Origin: Persicitalea jodogahamensis
Lineage (GTDB): Bacteria > Bacteroidota > Bacteroidia > Cytophagales > Spirosomataceae
Direction: 5' to 3'
DNA length: 64,000 bases
Assembly: GCF_014651615.1 (NCBI RefSeq)
Contig: NZ_BMXF01000009.1
Location: forward strand, 54,891-118,890
The translations under genes were made by a program, and so were the position numbers. Under the pieces are notes generated by a model, which ran no database searches, was not told the DNA's origin, and saw nothing but the letters and a program-made list of their open reading frames with translations. Positions 59,287 through 64,000 of the stretch are shown here, in pieces; position 1 is the first letter of the stretch; the number at the start of each line of letters is the position of its first letter.

Positions 59287-60219
59287 ATGAAAGACCGACT
59301 CGGCATTATCGACTTGGGTACCAACACTTTTCACCTCCTTATCGTAGAGAAGTTCGAAGGGGAAATGTCCAAGATTTTTCATGAAAGCCGGGCGGCCCGA
59401 ATCGGCCTGGGGGGGATCAATCAGCGGGTCATCACCGAAGACGCCATTGAGCGAGCGTTGGGTGTCCTCCGATTTTATCAGGAAAAGCTGCTGGAATTTG
59501 AGATAGCGCCCGAGAAAGTCTTCGCCTTCGGCACAAGCGCAGTCCGCAACGCCGGGAATAGTCAGGAGTTTTGCCGGATTGTCCGGGAAGAAACCGGTAT
59601 CGTCATTCGGGTAATCGATGGTGCGCAGGAAGCGGAGTACATCTACCAGGGCGTGAAAGCAGCCGTAGCATTGGGTGACGAGCCCGTGCTGGTCATGGAT
59701 ATTGGTGGTGGCAGCGTAGAGTTTATCATTGGTAACCAAAACCAAGTCTTCTGGAAGCAGAGTTTTGAGATTGGGGGACAGCGGCTCATGGAAAAGTTCA
59801 TGCGCACCGATCCGCTTACCGAGGCCGACCGCAAACGGCTTTACCATTACTTCGACGAGCAACTTATACCGCTTGCCAACGCTGTGCATCAGTACGCGCC
59901 CGGCACGGTGGTGGGTTCATCAGGTTCATTCGACACGCTGGTGGCGATGGATTTTCAGTACCGCACGGGTACTTTCCCGGACCGTGCCCAAACGAGTTTC
60001 GAGCTACCGATGGAGGAGTTTTATCGTAGTTTCGAATTGTTGCTTAGTCGTAATCACGACGAACGGCTTGCCATACCAGGCATGGTGCCGCTGCGGGTGG
60101 ATATGATCGTAGTTGCCGCCTGCCTGATCGACTACATCCTGCGTACGCACACTATCCAGCAAATCAAGGTATCGACTTACGCTTTGAAAGAAGGAGTTTT
60201 GCAGTCATTGATGAAATGA
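59287..60219 (+). CDS. Ppx/GppA-family phosphatase
   Basis: 310 residues, the short form with only the actin-like ASKHA domain. It degrades polyphosphate or pppGpp. The two nucleotide/phosphate-binding loops are IIDLGTNTFHLLI (7-19) and VMDIGGGSVEFII (about 137-149), with GSSGSFDTLVAM later. The HD-like C-terminal domain of E. coli Ppx is absent, as in many small bacterial members. Which substrate it prefers is not resolved. It is convergent with dnaN. Confidence 0.9.
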   Translation: MKDRLGIIDLGTNTFHLLIVEKFEGEMSKIFHESRAARIGLGGINQRVITEDAIERALGVLRFYQEKLLEFEIAPEKVFAFGTSAVRNAGNSQEFCRIVREETGIVIRVIDGAQEAEYIYQGVKAAVALGDEPVLVMDIGGGSVEFIIGNQNQVFWKQSFEIGGQRLMEKFMRTDPLTEADRKRLYHYFDEQLIPLANAVHQYAPGTVVGSSGSFDTLVAMDFQYRTGTFPDRAQTSFELPMEEFYRSFELLLSRNHDERLAIPGMVPLRVDMIVVAACLIDYILRTHTIQQIKVSTYALKEGVLQSLMK

Positions 60220-60241
60220 GTGCTTCTGATTTTTCCGATCG

Positions 60242-60279
60242 AAAAGAAAAAGCCCGGTGGAAGCCGGGCCTTTTCTTTT
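60242..60279. terminator. Bidirectional terminator between Ppx/GppA and dnaN genes
   Basis: 16-bp arms 60242-60257 and 60264-60279 with one mismatch, core AAGCCCGG/CCGGGCC, flanked by A- and T-rich runs. Confidence 0.75.
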
Positions 60280-60300
60280 TATGATTGTGTCGACTCCAAA

Positions 60301-61425
60301 CTAAGCGTATGTATTCAGCATCACCGGCATCACTAGCATCAGAATATCCTCGTTGTCCTCTTGCTCCACAGGAATGATGAGTCCGGCGCGGTTGGGGGCA
60401 GAGAGTTCGAAGGTGATGTTCTTGCACACCAGATTGCTGAGTATCTCGATAAGAAACTTGGCGTTGAAACCGATTTCCATTGGATCGCCGTTGAACTCAC
60501 ACATCAACTTTTCATTAGCCTCGTTGGAGTAGTCTAGATCTTCGGCGGAAATCGACAACTTCCCAGGCTCCATTTTGAGGCGTACCTGGTGGGTAGTGCG
60601 ATTGGAATATATCGAAATCCTTCGCAGCGAGTTCAGCATTTCCATCCGGTTGATGGTTAGCGTGTTTGGGTTATTGGTCGGAAGGGCATTTTCGTAATCC
60701 GGGAATCGCTCATCGATCAGACGGCAAATCATACGGATGTTATTGAAGCTGAAAAATGCATTCGAGGCAGTGAATTCTGCTTTAAGAGGCACGTCCTCGG
60801 CAGGCAGGCAGGATTTGAGCAGGTTCAGCGCTTTACGCTGGATAATCATGGAAGTATCCGCCGCCGACTGAATGTCGGTACGACGGTAGCGCACCAAACG
60901 GTGGCCGTCGGTAGCCACGAAGGTGGCGTTTTCGGTGCCGATTTGGACGAAGACACCCGTCATAGCAGGGCGCAGGTCGTCAGTGCTGGTCGCAAAGATG
61001 GTATTGGCAATGGCCGTACCCAAAGCGGTCGAAGAAAAGTCGACCGACTGGCCACGGTTGACACTCGGCGTTTTGGGGAAGTCGATGGGGTTTTCACCGG
61101 AGAGTTTGTAGCGTCCGTTGTCCGAAACGATTTCGGTGCCGAAGGTTTCCTCATCCACATTGAAGGTAATTGGCTGCTCAGGTAAGCCGCGCAATGTATC
61201 AAGCAGCAGTTTGGCAGGTACGGCAATGGCTCCCTTATCGCCACCTTCCACCTCTATTTCCGTGATCATCACTGTCTGCAGGTCAGAAGCCGTGACCGTC
61301 AGGGTGTTGTTTTCAAGATTGAAAAGGAAATTTTCCAGAATCGGCACAATCGGGTTAGTCGAAACGACACCATTGATGGCCGACAACTGTTTGAGCAACA
61401 CTGAGGAAGAGACAACGAACTTCAT
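60301..61425 (-). CDS. dnaN: DNA polymerase III beta subunit (sliding clamp)
   Basis: 374 residues, the normal clamp length, with three repeated clamp domains. It forms a ring around DNA and tethers the replicative polymerase. Recognisable segments are MKFVVSSSVLLKQLSAINGVV at the start, VATDGHRLVRYRR in the middle and MLVMPVMLNTYA at the end; the last matches the family C-terminus (MPMR-like) in a diverged form. It is downstream of gldG on the same strand and not near dnaA. A TACTTTTG box lies upstream at 61507-61514. Confidence 0.97.
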   Translation of the reverse strand: MKFVVSSSVLLKQLSAINGVVSTNPIVPILENFLFNLENNTLTVTASDLQTVMITEIEVEGGDKGAIAVPAKLLLDTLRGLPEQPITFNVDEETFGTEIVSDNGRYKLSGENPIDFPKTPSVNRGQSVDFSSTALGTAIANTIFATSTDDLRPAMTGVFVQIGTENATFVATDGHRLVRYRRTDIQSAADTSMIIQRKALNLLKSCLPAEDVPLKAEFTASNAFFSFNNIRMICRLIDERFPDYENALPTNNPNTLTINRMEMLNSLRRISIYSNRTTHQVRLKMEPGKLSISAEDLDYSNEANEKLMCEFNGDPMEIGFNAKFLIEILSNLVCKNITFELSAPNRAGLIIPVEQEDNEDILMLVMPVMLNTYA

Positions 61426-61506
61426 AAGACACAGAGGCTTAAATGAGGTGAAATTATAGGGTTGGGTAGGGTTTTAAGTCAAAAATGGGCTTTTGCCCGT
61501 AAGGGA

Positions 61507-61514
61507 CAAAAGTA
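61507..61514 (-). promoter_or_regulatory. Candidate -7 box TACTTTTG for dnaN
   Basis: Minus-strand TAnnTTTG match 82-89 bp before the dnaN ATG, just after the gldG stop. No -33 element is clear. Confidence 0.35.
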
Positions 61515-61532
61515 AGAAAAATAACGGAGCCC

Positions 61533-63194
61533 TCAGCCTTGGCGCGCGAATTTGTGCCGCCGCAATCCGTATCGCGTAGCTCCGAAAAGCCCGATCAGTC
61601 CAAGGGGAAGCAGCAGGTTGAAAAGTTGCCATTGAGTGCGTTCATCCTGAAGCCGGATTTTGTCCAACGGCCTAATGCTGATTTGCTTAGTCCGGGCCGT
61701 GATGAGCCCATCGGGGTCGAGCATGTAGTCGAGGGCGTGCAGTACAAAATCTTTATTACCGAAAACGTTGTTGGTTACGCGGTCGAATCCCAGCGGAAAA
61801 GGCGTATTGCGGCGGAAGTCGAAGTCGTTGATCACTACGTCGCCATCGGCGCAGAGCATCACCTTGCCGGCCGTGCCTGATTCTTTGAACGTAGCCCTGC
61901 GGGGGTCTTCGGGCAGGATGCGGTTCTGAAATAAAGAAACAAAACTACCCTCTAATAGCACGGCAGCCAGTTTCGCACCACCCTGATACTCGTTTGCCTC
62001 TGGCTGCTGCCGGGCTTCGTTGTAAGCGACCAGCACGGGCGCGTTCAAGGTTTTGGTATAGGGCGAGGTCATGAGCAATGGGGTACGCCGAATGCCCGCC
62101 GCCCCGCCTACCGTATCGAGCGAACTGAGGTACCGGGTGTAAATGGCGTCGATGTTGCGGGTGATCGGGCTATTGCCAAAGTTATTCAGCAGCGGAAAAA
62201 ACCGCCACGGCAACGGTTTGAGCTGCGGTTGGTCACCCAGGTTGCCCACATTGAGCAGAATGGCCGCGCTATTCATGTCTTTGACCAGATTGGCATTCAG
62301 GCGGACGCCCCACTTAAAAAACAAATCGCCCAGATTCAGGTCCAGCGGTTGGGCGAAAGTACCCTCCAGACTAATGCTATCCACCTTGGCTCCATCCACA
62401 AAAAACAGCGCTTTGCCGCCATTCACTACGTATTGGTCAAACATATACTTCTCCTCATCGCTGAATCGCTGATCGGGTTTAAGTACCAGCAGTGCATCCA
62501 GCCCGTCATAAGAAGCAGGGTTGTTTACATCCAGAAACACATCGTACTTCTGTTGCATTGTGGCAATCAGGTCCGAAAATCCGGCCGGTGAAGCCGAAGT
62601 ATGGCTCACGACCAGGCCCACCCGCCTACGTTCGGTCGGTATTAATTGCCGGATGGCCGAAGCGATCTGAAACTCTACGCCTTCGTAGGATTGATTCAAT
62701 TGCTCCTCGGAGGAAGCACTCTTGTTCCCTTTCAACAATTGAACGGGCACTGCAAGTGTATCGGCTTCGACGATGGCTCCCGGAAAAACCAGCTTCTCGG
62801 TGCGCTTCCCGCCTTCGTTGTCAAATAAATTGGTAGGAGTCAGCCCCGCCTCTACGAGCTGCTGATACTGCTGCCCCCGTTTTTCCTCGGTGGAGGCCAC
62901 CGATGGATCGATGAATCTGTAAGTGAGATGCCCGTCAGCGTAGGTCTTGAATTCTTCCAGGGTTTCGCGCGTAGCCGTTTCCAACCGTTCGAAGCCGGGT
63001 GGGAAGTCTCCCGCCAGGTAGACAGTCACGTTCACATCCTTATCCAGCCCTTCCAGCAGCCGCTTCGTTGCGTCCGACACGGTGTAGCGCTTGTCCTCTG
63101 TCAAGTCCCAGCGCAGCGACACAAACGACGCTAACCAATTAATGGCAATCAAGGCGACGAGCAGCAGCAGAAGGCGGGGAAGAAAGCTTTTCAC
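61533..63194 (-). CDS. gldG: Gliding-motility ABC transporter component GldG
   Basis: 553 residues, close to the usual GldG length. An N-terminal membrane segment (LLLLLVALIAINWLASFVSL) is followed by the typical LRWDLTEDKRYTVSDATKRL, a large extracytoplasmic domain and a C-terminal membrane segment (LLLPLGLIGLFGATRYGL). With GldA (ATPase) and GldF (permease), GldG forms an ABC transporter needed for gliding in flavobacteria, although some gliding species lack it. gldF, often adjacent upstream, is not here; an AT-rich unknown gene takes that place. Confidence 0.93.
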   Translation of the reverse strand: MKSFLPRLLLLLVALIAINWLASFVSLRWDLTEDKRYTVSDATKRLLEGLDKDVNVTVYLAGDFPPGFERLETATRETLEEFKTYADGHLTYRFIDPSVASTEEKRGQQYQQLVEAGLTPTNLFDNEGGKRTEKLVFPGAIVEADTLAVPVQLLKGNKSASSEEQLNQSYEGVEFQIASAIRQLIPTERRRVGLVVSHTSASPAGFSDLIATMQQKYDVFLDVNNPASYDGLDALLVLKPDQRFSDEEKYMFDQYVVNGGKALFFVDGAKVDSISLEGTFAQPLDLNLGDLFFKWGVRLNANLVKDMNSAAILLNVGNLGDQPQLKPLPWRFFPLLNNFGNSPITRNIDAIYTRYLSSLDTVGGAAGIRRTPLLMTSPYTKTLNAPVLVAYNEARQQPEANEYQGGAKLAAVLLEGSFVSLFQNRILPEDPRRATFKESGTAGKVMLCADGDVVINDFDFRRNTPFPLGFDRVTNNVFGNKDFVLHALDYMLDPDGLITARTKQISIRPLDKIRLQDERTQWQLFNLLLPLGLIGLFGATRYGLRRHKFARQG

Positions 63195-63354
63195 TTTTTG
63201 TTGGTTTAATGAACTCTGTAATTTGTGTTGAACTGCCGATATTTGAATAACACTGTAATGTTAAGTTTATTTCTAGGGGATGCGGCGTGACACCCTTTCG
63301 AAGAAAAGCCTTTTACGAAAAAATTCGAATTCTTTTACAGATTGATCATTCTTT

Positions 63355-64000
63355 TTAACCTTCTATCGAAAAATTGTCTTCTACAAACTTTTTTATTTTT
63401 ACAAACGCGTCTTGTATTATCTCCGATTGCTGGAAATTTTGAGATAAATATTCTAAGGTTTGGAAGCATTGCTGAAGATTTTTTATAGCATTTTCCTGGT
63501 TGGTTTCAGCATCGCTAACTTGTTCAACAGTGTACATGAAGAAGGCTTCGGTTGCCTGGGCTTTGTCTTCCGCCATTTGGATTGAACCGATAAATGGATA
63601 CAAAACCATAAACTCCCAATACACTGGCTTTAATTTATCTTGCTCGGCTTCTTCTTTCGTCAAAGACTCAATTGTCTGAAAGCAATACTCAATGAAACCT
63701 CTGGCTCTGTGCTCTTCGGTTTCATCGCTCAGACGAGGCAAATTTATTTTGAGAAGTTGCAGCGCGGCGTTTGCCTTAGGTAATGCCTCTACAAACGGTA
63801 GAAGCACTAGAGATACGAACACCTGTTCCCAGATAAGAGGGTTCGACGGAAAATGCCTTGCCAAGTCTAGTAATTGCTGCCGATAGGTAAAAGTTAGTGT
63901 TTCAGCAACGGGATTTTGACATAGTTTAACAATCAGATTCGTCAAGGCCTTTGCTTTTTCCAGTGCGATCTCGGGGTTTTCCAGTGGGCGCAGCGCGTCG
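63355..64000 (-). CDS. AT-rich helical-repeat protein of unknown function, partial
   Basis: The C-terminal 214 residues of a longer protein; the reading frame stays open to the right edge (it reads ALRPLENPEIALEKAKAL before a TTG that would be only an internal start). The sequence is almost entirely helical, with Leu, Ala, Gln and Glu patterns and recurring segments such as ALQLLKINLPRL, RARGFIEYCFQTIESL and KNLQQCFQTLEYLSQ, resembling a TPR-like or alpha-solenoid repeat. It is markedly more AT-rich than its neighbours, particularly at its 3' end, which suggests transfer. No catalytic motif is visible. It may be part of a larger system beyond the window; I cannot name a function. Confidence 0.6.
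   Translation of the reverse strand, partial: DALRPLENPEIALEKAKALTNLIVKLCQNPVAETLTFTYRQQLLDLARHFPSNPLIWEQVFVSLVLLPFVEALPKANAALQLLKINLPRLSDETEEHRARGFIEYCFQTIESLTKEEAEQDKLKPVYWEFMVLYPFIGSIQMAEDKAQATEAFFMYTVEQVSDAETNQENAIKNLQQCFQTLEYLSQNFQQSEIIQDAFVKIKKFVEDNFSIEG

Noticed and set aside
1..64000. tRNA, rRNA, CRISPR arrays and insertion sequences
   Set aside because: No T-loop-type GGTTCRANTCC in a tRNA context, no rRNA segments, no regularly spaced direct repeats and no transposase were seen.

Overview
The window looks like a chromosomal segment of a Bacteroidota bacterium of the order Cytophagales, most likely the Spirosomataceae (Dyadobacter/Persicitalea-like). The evidence is a gliding-motility gldG next to dnaN, a fused SecDF, a NagB-PIG-L fusion, an rpsU-xerC pair, lipoprotein signals of Bacteroidota type, weak Shine-Dalgarno signals, and promoter-like TAnnTTTG boxes, the best two with TTG 20 bp upstream. 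The genus is an inference. I see no rRNA, tRNA, CRISPR array, transposase or prophage.

Layout. 1-6 kb: glycosyltransferase, nrdB, recX, an outer-membrane barrel protein, a Tat-exported phosphoesterase and tyrS. 6-13 kb: two tandem Tat-exported ferritin-like di-iron proteins, then a convergent three-gene unit (NIPSNAP protein, PA14-containing secreted protein, beta-propeller dehydrogenase fused to an azurin-like cupredoxin). 13-18 kb: acyl carrier protein, GDSL arylesterase, VWA-like lipoprotein, comM with a coupled O-methyltransferase. 18-28 kb: small secreted protein, nagB fusion with a GH130 enzyme (amino-sugar and mannoside use), glyA, tatC, an oxoamine-synthase-like enzyme, dipeptide epimerase (murein peptide recycling) and nadK. 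28-35 kb: lipoproteins, a YVTN/phosphoesterase lipoprotein, pdhB, dps, a ModF-like twin ABC ATPase and an orphan small protein between strong hairpins. 35-48 kb: two amino-acid transporters, secDF, GH20 hexosaminidase, a PPP-like phosphatase, a NUDIX hydrolase, a YtxH-like protein, a GT39 membrane enzyme and a SIMPL protein.

48-55 kb holds an aromatic amino-acid catabolic island on the minus strand: hmgA, hppD, phhA, then marR-fahA and a flavin reductase family gene. Together these convert phenylalanine through tyrosine, 4-hydroxyphenylpyruvate and homogentisate to fumarate and acetoacetate; the maleylacetoacetate isomerase step is not in the window. Three copies of a 15-bp palindrome, TTGYT-N5-AACAA, lie upstream of hmgA (two) and marR (one). 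They are good candidates for the operator of the MarR protein encoded inside the island.

55-64 kb: ppc, xerC, rpsU, a Ppx/GppA phosphatase, dnaN, gldG, and the 3' part of an AT-rich gene of unknown function that runs off the right edge. That gene occupies the place where gldF might be expected.

Most of the window is ordinary housekeeping and catabolic DNA. The points most worth following are the candidate MarR operators, the AT-rich partial gene at the right edge, the azurin-fused dehydrogenase unit, the paired Tat ferritin-like proteins, and a set of long-loop inverted repeats that recur in intergenic gaps.
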